Positions 8,516 through 16,734 of a DNA stretch of 64,000 bases are shown here, one piece after another. A program made the position numbers and the translations under genes. Every line of letters begins with the position of its first letter. Positions within the stretch are counted from its first letter, which is position 1. The stretch spans positions 62,001-126,000 of the forward strand of contig NZ_FOAN01000007.1 in assembly GCF_900109525.1 (NCBI RefSeq). The letters run 5' to 3'. The notes under the pieces are model-generated. The model worked only from the letters and a program-made list of their open reading frames with translations, did not search any database and was not told where the DNA came from. Source of the DNA: Allobosea lupini (lineage in GTDB: Bacteria; Pseudomonadota; Alphaproteobacteria; Rhizobiales; Beijerinckiaceae).

Positions 8516-9421
8516 CTAGCGGAAGATCACGGTGCGGCGGCCGGCCAGCATCACCCGCCGTTCAACATGCAGGCGCAGCGCGCGTGCCAACACCACCGCC
8601 TCGATATCGCGCCCCACGCTGACGAGATCGTCCGGAGCGAGCGAATGATCGGCACGCCCGACGTCCTGGTCGATGATCGGGCCTTCGTCGAGATCCGGGG
8701 TGACGTAGTGCGCGGTCGCTCCAATCAGCTTCACGCCGCGATCATAGGCCTGATGATAAGGTTTCGCGCCCTTGAAGCTCGGCAGGAACGAGTGATGGAT
8801 GTTGATCGCCCGCCCGTCGAGCGCGCGACAGAGGTCGTTGGAAAGCACCTGCATGTAGCGGGCGAGCACGACCAGTGAGGAACTGGTCTCCGCGACGATT
8901 TCGAGCAGCCGTGCTTCCTGCTCGGCCTTGTTGGCAGGCGTGACCGGCAGATGGTGGAAAGGGATATCGTAGCTGCGCGCCAATGCCTCGAAATCACGAT
9001 GGTTGGAGACGATGGCGGGGATTTCGATGTTGAGATTGCCCGTGGCCTGCCGGAACAGCAGGTCGTTCAGGCAATGTCCGAAGCGGGAAACCATCAGGAG
9101 CACGCGCGCGGGGGCGGCGGCTTCGATCGCGTCCCACTCCATGCGAAAGGTGCCGGCGACACCGTCGAACTCGCGTTTGAACGCGGCCTTGTCGAAGCCC
9201 TCGCCCGTCGCGAAGGCGACGCGCATGAAAAAGCGGCCGTCGCGCGGATCGCTGAACTATGCGCTCTCCAGAATATTGCAGCCATGGCGGTAGAGCACGC
9301 CGCTGACGGCATGGACGATGCCCGGGCGATCCTCGCAGGACAGCGTCAGGATACGGTCAGGCTTCTGCACCTTGAAGTCCCGCACCTGGGTCGGGACATG
9401 CGGGGAATGAGCGTCGGCCAT
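8516..9421 (-). pseudogene. purU: Formyltetrahydrofolate deformylase with an in-frame amber codon
   Basis: Hydrolyses 10-formyl-THF to formate and THF. Translation from the ATG at 9421 gives an N-terminal ACT domain (ILTLSCEDRPGIVHAVSGVL ... GCNILESA), then TAG at codon 55 (9259-9257), then the frame continues without shift as FSDPRDGRFFMRVAF and the formyltransferase domain, with INIHHSFLPSF and the DLDEGPIIDQDV loop intact. PurU proteins normally have Gln in ESAQFSD, so this is a single CAG-to-TAG change. The rest (236 codons from M66 at 9226) is undamaged, so this may be recent inactivation, suppression, restart at M66, or a sequencing error. The start lies 3 bp after the dehydrogenase stop. 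Confidence 0.88.
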
Positions 9422-9424
9422 GGT

Positions 9425-11854
9425 CTACGTCCTCTGGCCTGGCTTGCGGTCGAGCGGCGCGGCAAGGCTGGCCGTGACGGGGACCGTCGTGCCGGCGAGG
9501 TCGATCGTCCATTCGCGCGCGTCAAGCCAGGCCTGGTCGATCGGCTCGTGGCTTTCGGCCCAGCCGAGTGCCACGATTCCGTCCATGGTCGCTCCGAACG
9601 CCGCCGAGGTGATCTCGCCGACCGGCCTGCCGTTCGCCAGGATCGCCTCGCCGCCCCAGGCCATCTGCTCGCTCGGGCGCGGCCCGACCAGTGCGATGAG
9701 GCGTTTCGTGCGGGTAGCCGACTTGGCCGCGACCAGCGCCTCGCGGCCGAGAAAATCGCCCTTGTTCAGCTTCACCGCGAAGCCGAGCCCGGTCTCAAAG
9801 GGGTTGACGTCGGGCGTAAGCTCGCGGCCCCAGGCCCGGAAGCCCTTCTCGATGCGCAGCGAGTCGACGGCGTAGTAGCCGACATCGACGAGGCCGAGAT
9901 CGGCGCCGGCCTCGTGCAGGGCGTCGTAGATCGCGGCTGCGAACTCGGCGGGGACATAGAGCTCGAATCCATCGCCGAGATAGGAGCGGCGGCAGGCCCA
10001 TGTCGTGGCGTAGCCGATCGTGATCTGGCGGATGGCGTTGGCCGGAAAGTCGGCTAGGTCGAACGAGGTCGGCGAGACGCGAGCCAGGATCTCCGGCACC
10101 TTCGGGCCGCAGAGCGAGAGCACGGCATAAGCCGAGGTCACGTCCGTCAGCGTCACGCCGACGGGAAGCTGGCGCCGGATCCAGTGGGCGTCGCGGGTCG
10201 CCTGTGCAGTGCCGGTCAGGAGCAGATAGGTATCGGGCGCGATGCGGGCGGCGGTGAGATCGCTCTCGAAGGTGCCGCGCGTATTGAGCAAGGCGGTGTA
10301 GACGGAGGTGCCGACCGGCACGGCGACGTCGTTGGCCGCAAGGTGCTGCAGCGCGGCCTCGGCCTGCGGCCCCTGCAGCAGGAACTTGGCGAAGCTGCTC
10401 ATGTCGACGAGGCCGGCGGCCTCGCGGCAGGCGCGATGCTCGGCGGCGACCGTCTCGAACCAGTTCTGCGGGCCGAAGGAGTAGCCGATCGTGCGCTCGT
10501 CTTCGCTCCGGGCGAAGTAGTTGGCGCGCTCCCAGCCCATCTTCGAGCCGAAGACGGCGCCCTTGGCGGCGAGGCGGTCATAGAGCGGCGAGCGCCGGAA
10601 CGGCCTGGCGGTATCGAGCTCGCGGTTCGGCCAGGGCATGGCGTAGTGCAGGCCGAGCGTTTCCTTGATCCGATCCTTCAGCCAGGCCGGATTGTTGTTG
10701 AAATCGGCGAAGCGGCGGATGTCGACTGGCCAGAGATCGCTTGTCGCCTCGCCGGCGACGATCCATTCGGCGAGTGCGCGGCCGGCGCCGCCGGCCGAGG
10801 CGATGCCCATCGAGTTGAAGCCCGCGCCGACATAGACGCCGGCGACCTCCGGGGCCTCGCCGAGCAGGAAGTTGTTGTCGGGCGTGAAGCTCTCGGGACC
10901 GTTGAGGAAGGTCTTGATCAGCGCGGTCTCGAGAGCCGGCACGCGCTGCAGCGCGTTCTCCATCAGGATCGCGAACTGGTCCCAGTCGTCGGGCAGGAGC
11001 TGGAATTCGAACGGGTAGGGGATGCCGTCCATGCCCCAGGGCTTGGCGTCCGGCTCGAAGCCGCCCATGACGAGGCCGCCGACCTCCTCCTTGTAGTAGG
11101 TGTAGCCGTCGGGATCGCGCATCACCGGCAGATCGGGCGTCACGCCCTCGATCTTGCCGGTGACGATGTACATGTGCTCGGCCGAATGCAGCGGCACCGA
11201 GACGCCGCACATCCGCCCGACCTCGCGCGACCACTGCCCGGCGCAGATCGCCAGCACCTCGCATTCGACCCGGCCCTGGTCGGTAAGCACGGCCTTGACC
11301 CGGCCCTTGTCGGTCTCGACGCCGGTGACGCGGATGCCCTCGCGCACGATCGCGCCGCCATTGCGGGCACCGCGCGCCAGCGCCTGTGTGATGTCGGCGG
11401 GATTGGCCTTGCCGTCGCCGGGCAGCCAGACGCCGCCGACGAGGTCGTCGGTGCGCATCACCGGCCATTTGTCGCCGGCCTCCTTCGGGCTGAGCTCCTC
11501 GATCTCGACGCCCTGGGCGCGGGCCGCCGAGATCGTCCGGCGCAGCTGCGTCATGCGTTCGGGCGTGCGGGCGACCGAGACCGAGCCGCAGCGCTTCCAG
11601 CCGGTTGCGAGTTCGGTTTCGCTCTCGAGCGAGGCATAGAGCTCTGTCGAATAGCGGATCAGCCGCGTCATGCTGGACTGGCTGCGCAACTGGCCCACCA
11701 GGCCGGCCGCATGCCAGGTCGTGCCGCAGGACAGGCGCCCCTGCTCCAGCAGCAGCACGTCGCGCCAGCCGAGCTTGGTCAGGTGATAGGCGAGCGAGCA
11801 GCCGATGATGCCGCCGCCGATGATGACGACACGGGACTGGGTGGGAATGGACAT
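9425..11854 (-). CDS. FAD-dependent dimethylglycine/sarcosine dehydrogenase (DAO + GcvT domains)
   Basis: 809 residues. N-terminal DAO-type FAD domain with VVIIGGGIIGCSLAYHL and the His48 of GTTWHAAG, the residue that binds FAD covalently in dimethylglycine and sarcosine dehydrogenases. From ~residue 430 a GcvT-like folate-binding half follows (glycine-cleavage T-protein and its C-terminal barrel). It oxidatively demethylates an N-methyl glycine and passes the one-carbon unit to THF as 5,10-methylene-THF. purU and folD directly downstream fit removal of that unit as formate or formyl-THF. Dimethylglycine versus sarcosine cannot be separated here. Its Shine-Dalgarno sequence lies in a hairpin (11859-11877). 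Confidence 0.92.
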   Translation of the reverse strand: MSIPTQSRVVIIGGGIIGCSLAYHLTKLGWRDVLLLEQGRLSCGTTWHAAGLVGQLRSQSSMTRLIRYSTELYASLESETELATGWKRCGSVSVARTPERMTQLRRTISAARAQGVEIEELSPKEAGDKWPVMRTDDLVGGVWLPGDGKANPADITQALARGARNGGAIVREGIRVTGVETDKGRVKAVLTDQGRVECEVLAICAGQWSREVGRMCGVSVPLHSAEHMYIVTGKIEGVTPDLPVMRDPDGYTYYKEEVGGLVMGGFEPDAKPWGMDGIPYPFEFQLLPDDWDQFAILMENALQRVPALETALIKTFLNGPESFTPDNNFLLGEAPEVAGVYVGAGFNSMGIASAGGAGRALAEWIVAGEATSDLWPVDIRRFADFNNNPAWLKDRIKETLGLHYAMPWPNRELDTARPFRRSPLYDRLAAKGAVFGSKMGWERANYFARSEDERTIGYSFGPQNWFETVAAEHRACREAAGLVDMSSFAKFLLQGPQAEAALQHLAANDVAVPVGTSVYTALLNTRGTFESDLTAARIAPDTYLLLTGTAQATRDAHWIRRQLPVGVTLTDVTSAYAVLSLCGPKVPEILARVSPTSFDLADFPANAIRQITIGYATTWACRRSYLGDGFELYVPAEFAAAIYDALHEAGADLGLVDVGYYAVDSLRIEKGFRAWGRELTPDVNPFETGLGFAVKLNKGDFLGREALVAAKSATRTKRLIALVGPRPSEQMAWGGEAILANGRPVGEITSAAFGATMDGIVALGWAESHEPIDQAWLDAREWTIDLAGTTVPVTASLAAPLDRKPGQRT

Positions 11855-11858
11855 GGGA

Positions 11859-11877
11859 TGCCTCCGCGATGGAGGCA
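11859..11877 (-). promoter_or_regulatory. Hairpin occluding the ribosome binding site of the dehydrogenase gene
   Basis: On the minus strand the leader reads TGCCTCC-N5-GGAGGCA, then 4 bases, then the ATG at 11854. It is a perfect 7-bp stem with a 5-base loop. The 3' arm contains GGAGG, a perfect Shine-Dalgarno sequence 6 bases from the start codon, so the stem hides the ribosome site. A DeoR operator role for the same dyad is also possible. Confidence 0.55.
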
Positions 11878-11928
11878 GTCTAGCGGGCTTGATTCATAAA
11901 ACAACAAAAAACCACAAAAACGGTCAAA

Positions 11929-12699
11929 CTAGGAAATGCGTACTGCGACCCCCCTTTCCGCCAGTTTCGTGGCGATGGGCGCAGGGAGAGCCTGGTCGAC
12001 GAGAAGGCCGGCGAACGGCGCGTCGCCGCCGATGCGGCTGGGCAGGACGAGTCCGAACTTGCTGGCGTCGGCCATCAGGAAGCCCTGCTCGGCCGCGCCC
12101 AGCAGCGCGCCGCGGATCGATGCCCCGGCGCGGGTGTAGTCGGTGAGGTGGCCATCCGGACCGACGCCGCCGACGCTGACGAAAGCGATGTCGGCAGAGA
12201 GGCGCGCGATCGCCCGCAAGGTCTCCGCGCCGCTGGTCGCATCCTCGTTGCGGTCGAACTCGCCGCCGATCAGGAAGACCCGGGCGTCGGCCAGCCGGCT
12301 GGCCAGCCGCGCATTCTCGAGCGAGGTGGTGTGGACGACCAGCCGCTTGCGGTCCGACCGCGCCAAAGCGCGTGCCAGGGCTTCGGTCGTCGTGCCGGAA
12401 TCGAGCAGGACGGTCATGCCGTCACCGAGCAGCGAGACCGCGAGATCGGCGATCTTCTCCTTGCCCGTGCGGTTTACCGTCCGGCGGCTGGCGAAGGAGG
12501 CCTCCGAACGCTCGTGCCGGACCGCGCCGCCATGGACAACCAAGAGCAGGCCGTCTGCGGAGAGGGCCTTGAGATCGCGCCGAACCGTCTCGCGCGAGAC
12601 ATCGAGCGACTGGGCGAGCTCCTCGACCGTCACCGAGCCCTGCTTGTCGAGAGTTGCGAGGATGGCCTGGTGCCGCCGCGCAGCGATGTCGCGTGTCAT
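11929..12699 (-). CDS. DeoR/GlpR family transcriptional regulator
   Basis: 256 residues. N-terminal DeoR HTH (RHQAILATLDKQGSVTVEELAQSLDVSRETVRRDLKAL) and a C-terminal sugar-phosphate-isomerase-like sensor domain with DSGTTTEALARAL and FVSVGGVGPDGHLTDY. DeoR proteins usually repress sugar or polyol genes and sense a phosphorylated metabolite. It sits 74 bp upstream of the dehydrogenase gene on the same strand and is the obvious candidate regulator of the dehydrogenase-purU-folD operon, although a DeoR protein for methylglycine use is unusual. The gap holds an AT-rich stretch that could be a separate promoter. Confidence 0.92.
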   Translation of the reverse strand: MTRDIAARRHQAILATLDKQGSVTVEELAQSLDVSRETVRRDLKALSADGLLLVVHGGAVRHERSEASFASRRTVNRTGKEKIADLAVSLLGDGMTVLLDSGTTTEALARALARSDRKRLVVHTTSLENARLASRLADARVFLIGGEFDRNEDATSGAETLRAIARLSADIAFVSVGGVGPDGHLTDYTRAGASIRGALLGAAEQGFLMADASKFGLVLPSRIGGDAPFAGLLVDQALPAPIATKLAERGVAVRIS

Positions 12700-12823
12700 G
12701 GAGGCGAGACCGGAAATCCTAGCCAGCGAGGGAATAGACCCGATCGGACATATGGAGTTGATCGGCGCTTGGCAATCGAAGCGGCGCTGGGCGGCAGACG
12801 CGCTCTGCTATCTCAATTTTACG

Positions 12824-12855
12824 CATCGATTACGATTTAAACGTATAAGTTGCAT
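12824..12855 (+). promoter_or_regulatory. AT-rich promoter-like element shared with the GumC operon
   Basis: CATCGATT at 12824-12831 and TATAAGTTGCAT at 12844-12855, 62 bp upstream of the GNAT-like gene. The same two blocks (CATCGATT, TATAAGTGCAT) occur at 16460-16494 before the GumC gene with 4 bases more spacing. The surroundings are much richer in A+T than the neighbouring genes. Confidence 0.4.
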
Positions 12856-12916
12856 AAGGCGAGACTATCCAACCAAGCATATGCGTCCGTGGCCTCGCCC
12901 GATGCCAGGAGCTTCG

Positions 12917-14056
12917 ATGTCGCTGCTTGAACCGCTAACAGCCACGCAAGTGCGCTCCCCGCGCAAGGGCACTGTCAGGCCGATGACCGGGGCGGATGTG
13001 CCCGCAGTCGCCCGGTTGTTCCTGAAGGTCTTCAGGGGGGCGGACAAGCCGGCGGATCAGGAGCTTCAGCACTATCTCTGTACCCTGGCCCTGGCCTCTC
13101 CGTCCCATGACGAGACGCTGTGCACGCACGTCTACGAGCAGCAGGACGGACGTATCCGCAGCGCGCTGCTGGCCGTGCCGATGCGGTTCGTCGCCTGCGG
13201 AACGGTGCTGCCGGGTAGGCTTCTCGGCGTCTTCATGACCGATGCCGAGAAGGAGGCCGCCGGAGCGGCGCAGCTCATCCTCGCCCTGCGGCCGAAGCGA
13301 GCCGATTTCGCCTTCTGCGACAGCGCCTCGCCGACGAGCCGCGACCATCTCCTCGCGATCGGCGGCAGGTCGATCCCGGTGCAGAACCTGGAATGGGTGC
13401 GCAGCTTTCGTCCCGCAGGGGCCCTTGCCTGGCGCGTTGCCGAGCGCTTCCTGGGTGGCAGGCGCTTCGGACTATCCATCCTCATACGCCCTCTCGACAG
13501 CCTGTTGCGGCGCAGATTGCCGGCGCAGGACGCCGCGGAAGCGGGCGCCGCCGAGGTCGTCGAGATGTCCGTTCCGGATTTCCTCGTACAGGCGCCCCGG
13601 CTCGTCGCCCATTACGCGGTGCGCCCGCTCTGGAGCGAGGAGGAGCTCTCCTGGCTGATCGCGCTGGCGGCGCAGAATACAAGGCTAGGCATCTTCACGA
13701 TCCGCGGCGTCGTCGATCGCGCCGGAGCGGTGATCGGCAGCTTCGTCTACTACGCGGCGCCCGGGCGCTGTGCGCATGTCCTCAACGTGCTGTCGCTGCC
13801 GGGCCGCGAGCGCGCCGTCCTCGACGCGATGTTCCGCCATCTCGACCAGACCGGCCATGTCCAGGCGCGGGGGCGCGCTCAGCCCGCTCTGATGGCCGGG
13901 CTCTCCTTGCAACGCTGGCTCGTCTTCCGCCACCGGGCCTTCGTGGTCGCGCTGACGCGCGTTCCGGAGATCAACGACGCAATCGCGCGCGGCGATGTCT
14001 ATGTCGGCGGCCTCGCCGGCGAGGACTGGAGCCGGCTCCTCGGCGATTTCCACTGA
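12917..14056 (+). CDS. Unknown protein with GNAT-like features, exopolysaccharide cluster
   Basis: 379 residues. The N-terminal part (VRPMTGADVPAVARLFLKVF) has the opening of GNAT acyltransferases, and residues ~245-330 (TIRGVVDRAGAVIGSFVYYAAPGRCAHVLNVLS) look like a second such half. No signal peptide or membrane segment. Its start was set by AGGAG 5 bases before the ATG at 12917; upstream in-frame ATGs at 12881 and 12902 lack such a site. It is 10 bp from the GT2 gene and so probably acts with it, perhaps adding an acyl group to a sugar or lipid-linked intermediate (inference). I cannot name the family firmly. Confidence 0.78.
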   Translation: MSLLEPLTATQVRSPRKGTVRPMTGADVPAVARLFLKVFRGADKPADQELQHYLCTLALASPSHDETLCTHVYEQQDGRIRSALLAVPMRFVACGTVLPGRLLGVFMTDAEKEAAGAAQLILALRPKRADFAFCDSASPTSRDHLLAIGGRSIPVQNLEWVRSFRPAGALAWRVAERFLGGRRFGLSILIRPLDSLLRRRLPAQDAAEAGAAEVVEMSVPDFLVQAPRLVAHYAVRPLWSEEELSWLIALAAQNTRLGIFTIRGVVDRAGAVIGSFVYYAAPGRCAHVLNVLSLPGRERAVLDAMFRHLDQTGHVQARGRAQPALMAGLSLQRWLVFRHRAFVVALTRVPEINDAIARGDVYVGGLAGEDWSRLLGDFH

Positions 14057-14066
14057 GGCTGGTGCG

Positions 14067-15065
14067 ATGGCGGTCTCGGTCATCCTCAAGACGCTCAACG
14101 AGGAAGCAAGGATCGGCGCCGCGATCGAGAGCGTTCTGGCGGCACTCGATGGGATCGGCGGCGAAGTCATCGTCGCCGATGGCGGTTCGCGCGACCGCAC
14201 GCTGGCCGTTGCCACCAGCTATCCCATCCAGGTCGTCCAGCTCGAGCCGACCATTCGCCCGAGCTGCGGCATCGGCCCCCAGCTCGGCTTCCAGTATAGC
14301 CGCGAGCCGTTCATCTGCCTGATGGACGGCGACATGCTGCTCGATCCCGGCTTCCTGCCCGAAGCGCTCGCCTATCTCTCGACCCATCCGCGTGCCGCCG
14401 GCGTGACCGGCCATGTCGAGGAGATGAACGACACCAGCCTCGAATATGTCAGGCGCGGGCGCCGGGTCTCGCCGGAGAACCGGATCGGCACGATCGACCG
14501 GATGAATGGCGGCGGCCTCTATCGCCGGGAGGCGGTCGAGCAGGCCGGCTATCTCTCGGATCGCAACCTGCACGGCTACGAGGAGTTCGACCTCGGCCTG
14601 CGCCTGCGGGCGCAGGGCTGGACCCTGCATCGTCTCGACCGCCGCTTCGTCCGCCATTTCGGCCATGCGATCAACGCCTATGCGCTGCTGCTGCGGCGCT
14701 GGAAATCGGGCTATCTGCGTGGGATCGGCGAAGTGCTGCGTGCCGCGCTCGGCAAGCCGCAATGGCCGCGTCTCGTCGAAGAGCTTCCGGAGCTGAAGCT
14801 TTGGGGCGTGGTCTATTTCTGGCTGGCTGCGATGGTCGCATTACCCTTCGTGCTGCCGAGCCCGGTCATCGCGCTCGCCATCGACCTCGCCCTGATCGTC
14901 GGCATCGTCGGTGTCATGAGCCTGCGGCAGAAGAGCTTGTCGCTCGGCCTCTATGCGGTCGTCGCCTGGCTGTTCCATGCCGCTGCCTTGCCGCTTGGCT
15001 TTATCCAGGCGCGCAAGGCGCCGGGGGCCTGGATCGAGAGCCGGGTCGTCAACGAGGGGTCATGA
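14067..15065 (+). CDS. Glycosyltransferase family 2 protein
   Basis: 332 residues. GT-A fold: VSVILKTLNEEARIGAAIESVLAAL at the N-terminus, EVIVADGGSRDRT, then the DxD motif in CLMDGDMLLDPGF, and a base-like ED/EF region at GYEEFDLGLRLRAQGW. Two to three hydrophobic segments near the C-terminus (from ~residue 250) suggest it is tethered to the inner membrane. It adds a sugar to the growing exopolysaccharide unit. The 3' end overlaps the convergent flippase gene by 6 bp. Confidence 0.93.
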   Translation: MAVSVILKTLNEEARIGAAIESVLAALDGIGGEVIVADGGSRDRTLAVATSYPIQVVQLEPTIRPSCGIGPQLGFQYSREPFICLMDGDMLLDPGFLPEALAYLSTHPRAAGVTGHVEEMNDTSLEYVRRGRRVSPENRIGTIDRMNGGGLYRREAVEQAGYLSDRNLHGYEEFDLGLRLRAQGWTLHRLDRRFVRHFGHAINAYALLLRRWKSGYLRGIGEVLRAALGKPQWPRLVEELPELKLWGVVYFWLAAMVALPFVLPSPVIALAIDLALIVGIVGVMSLRQKSLSLGLYAVVAWLFHAAALPLGFIQARKAPGAWIESRVVNEGS

Positions 15066-16376
15066 GGGCACGGGGCTCGCCTCAACGGGTCCCGCCGCTT
15101 GCAGGCGGCTCTTCCGAGCGAGGCGGAGCAGGACCACCCAGGCGGCGATGACGATGGCGACCTCGATGACATAGAGCGCGACGAAGGTGCCGACCGGCGC
15201 CGCCAGCCAGGTCGCGACCGCGATGACGACACTGCCCGCAAGATTGGCGCTGTTCAGGATCAAGGCCCGCGCATCCTGACGTCCCGAGGCGCCCAGCAGG
15301 TCGACAGCGGCAGCCCATGCGCCGACGAGGATGATGGTGCCGCAGAGGCAGCGGAGGAAAAACGGGAGATCACGATAGTCGCGGCCGAACAGGGCAGGAA
15401 GCCAGGGTGCCAGCACGAACAGCGTGAGCGCTGTCGTAACGCCGAGGGCGACCGCCGCAAGCAGGGCCCGCCTGGCCGTGGGCAAGGCGAGATGCAGGCC
15501 GTCGCGGCTTTCGCGCGCCAGGCGCGGATAGAGCAGCCGGTTGAGCGCGTCGATCGCGAGGTAGCTTGCGTCCATGATCCGCCTGGCGACGCCATAGCTG
15601 CCGACCGTCTCGATCGGGGTGAACAGGCCGATGACCAGCAGGTCGACATTGGAACGGACGGCCCGCCCGACGAATTGCGATGCGAACAGCAGGCCGGCGC
15701 GCAGTTCCTCGTGCAGGATCGCGAGCCGTGGCCGGCCGAGGGGCGAGAGCCAGATGGCCCCAAGTAAAGCGTAGAGAAGATTGCCGCCGCACTGCCAGAG
15801 CGCCCAGTCCGACAGGCTCGACACCTTGAACAGCAGGCAGGCGAGGGCGGCCGTGACCATGCGCGCGGCAGCAAAGCCGATGACCGCGCGGTTGGCGGCC
15901 TGAATCTGTCCGAGGCCGAGGAAGACGGTCTCGACCAGCAGGATCAGCCGCACGAGAACGACATTGCCGAGGAACAGCAGCGCCAGGGTCGGCATGTCGA
16001 CCGAAGGGCCTGAGCCCAGGCGGGCCCAGGACGACATCCCCGCGACACCGCCGGCGACGAGGGCGGCTCCGCTCAGGCCGATCAACAGAAGATTGTGGCC
16101 GAGCAGACCCGGATAGCTCCCGGGGTCGCGCGAGACCCGGCGCAGCAGGCAATCGGACGCCCCCAGTCCACAGATCTGAACCGCAATCGCGGTCACGGCC
16201 GAAATCTGCACGAACAGACCGAACTCGGCCGGGCCGAGGGCGCGCGCCAGGATGGCGAAGGTCACGAGCTGCGAGAGAGCGGCCGATGCCAGGGATCCAC
16301 CCGACAGGACGTAGCTGACGAGGGTGGGGCGGTGGGAGCGAATGATCCGGCCGATGTCCTTCCTGTCTTTCCCCAA
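15060..16376 (-). CDS. Polysaccharide flippase (Wzx-like, MATE/MOP superfamily)
   Basis: 438 residues, almost wholly hydrophobic, with ~12-14 predicted membrane helices. It opens GKDRKDIGRIIRSHRPTLVSYVLSGGSLASAALSQLVTFAILARALGPAEFGLF, the typical start of Wzx/RfbX proteins. It would flip undecaprenyl-diphosphate-linked oligosaccharide to the periplasm. It runs opposite to the rest of the cluster and shares a 358-bp divergent promoter region with the GumC gene. Confidence 0.92.
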   Translation of the reverse strand: MGKDRKDIGRIIRSHRPTLVSYVLSGGSLASAALSQLVTFAILARALGPAEFGLFVQISAVTAIAVQICGLGASDCLLRRVSRDPGSYPGLLGHNLLLIGLSGAALVAGGVAGMSSWARLGSGPSVDMPTLALLFLGNVVLVRLILLVETVFLGLGQIQAANRAVIGFAAARMVTAALACLLFKVSSLSDWALWQCGGNLLYALLGAIWLSPLGRPRLAILHEELRAGLLFASQFVGRAVRSNVDLLVIGLFTPIETVGSYGVARRIMDASYLAIDALNRLLYPRLARESRDGLHLALPTARRALLAAVALGVTTALTLFVLAPWLPALFGRDYRDLPFFLRCLCGTIILVGAWAAAVDLLGASGRQDARALILNSANLAGSVVIAVATWLAAPVGTFVALYVIEVAIVIAAWVVLLRLARKSRLQAAGPVEASPVPS

Positions 16377-16734
16377 TGCATCCCTCTGAAGCCAGCTTGG
16401 CGGCCTGCCCGTTAAGGTAAACGTTTAATTAAGATATCTATCTATGGTTGTATTTTGATCATCGATTTCGAATTACTGCAACCTATAAGTGCATGCGTGA
16501 AGACATCGCGAAGATGGGGAGTTCCATGATCACGATCGCGGCCATTGGCCCTGTTCCGGTCTTCGCCATTGCTGGTCCGGCAGGGTCTGCGCGGGCAAGG
16601 CGTATCTTCCTACGCTCTGGTCACGTCGCGCTGCAGCGGCACGTCTTCGACATTCTCAGGCTCGGGCCGGTGGAGCTGAAGCGTAGCTCCGCGACGTCCA
16701 AGGCGTGCGCGCCCTCTCGCTGACGCAGGTTGCC
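16377..16734. other. Divergent promoter region between flippase and GumC genes
   Basis: About 358 bp. The first ~120 bp are strikingly AT-rich, with a TAAACGTTTA palindrome at 16418-16427 and the promoter-like element at 16460-16494. A short open frame starting ATG 16526 behind GGGGAG and ending at 16723 (65 codons) has no recognisable relatives and a non-coding look; I do not call it a gene. Confidence 0.5.
16460..16494 (+). promoter_or_regulatory. AT-rich promoter-like element upstream of the GumC operon
   Basis: CATCGATT at 16460-16467 and TATAAGTGCAT at 16484-16494, matching the blocks at 12824-12855 with 24 instead of 20 bp between block starts. It precedes the GumC start by ~240 bp. 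Confidence 0.4.

Noticed and set aside
16526-16723. Possible 65-codon gene before GumC with a good ribosome site
   Set aside because: No homology recognised and amino-acid pattern not protein-like; could be leader sequence. Left as intergenic.
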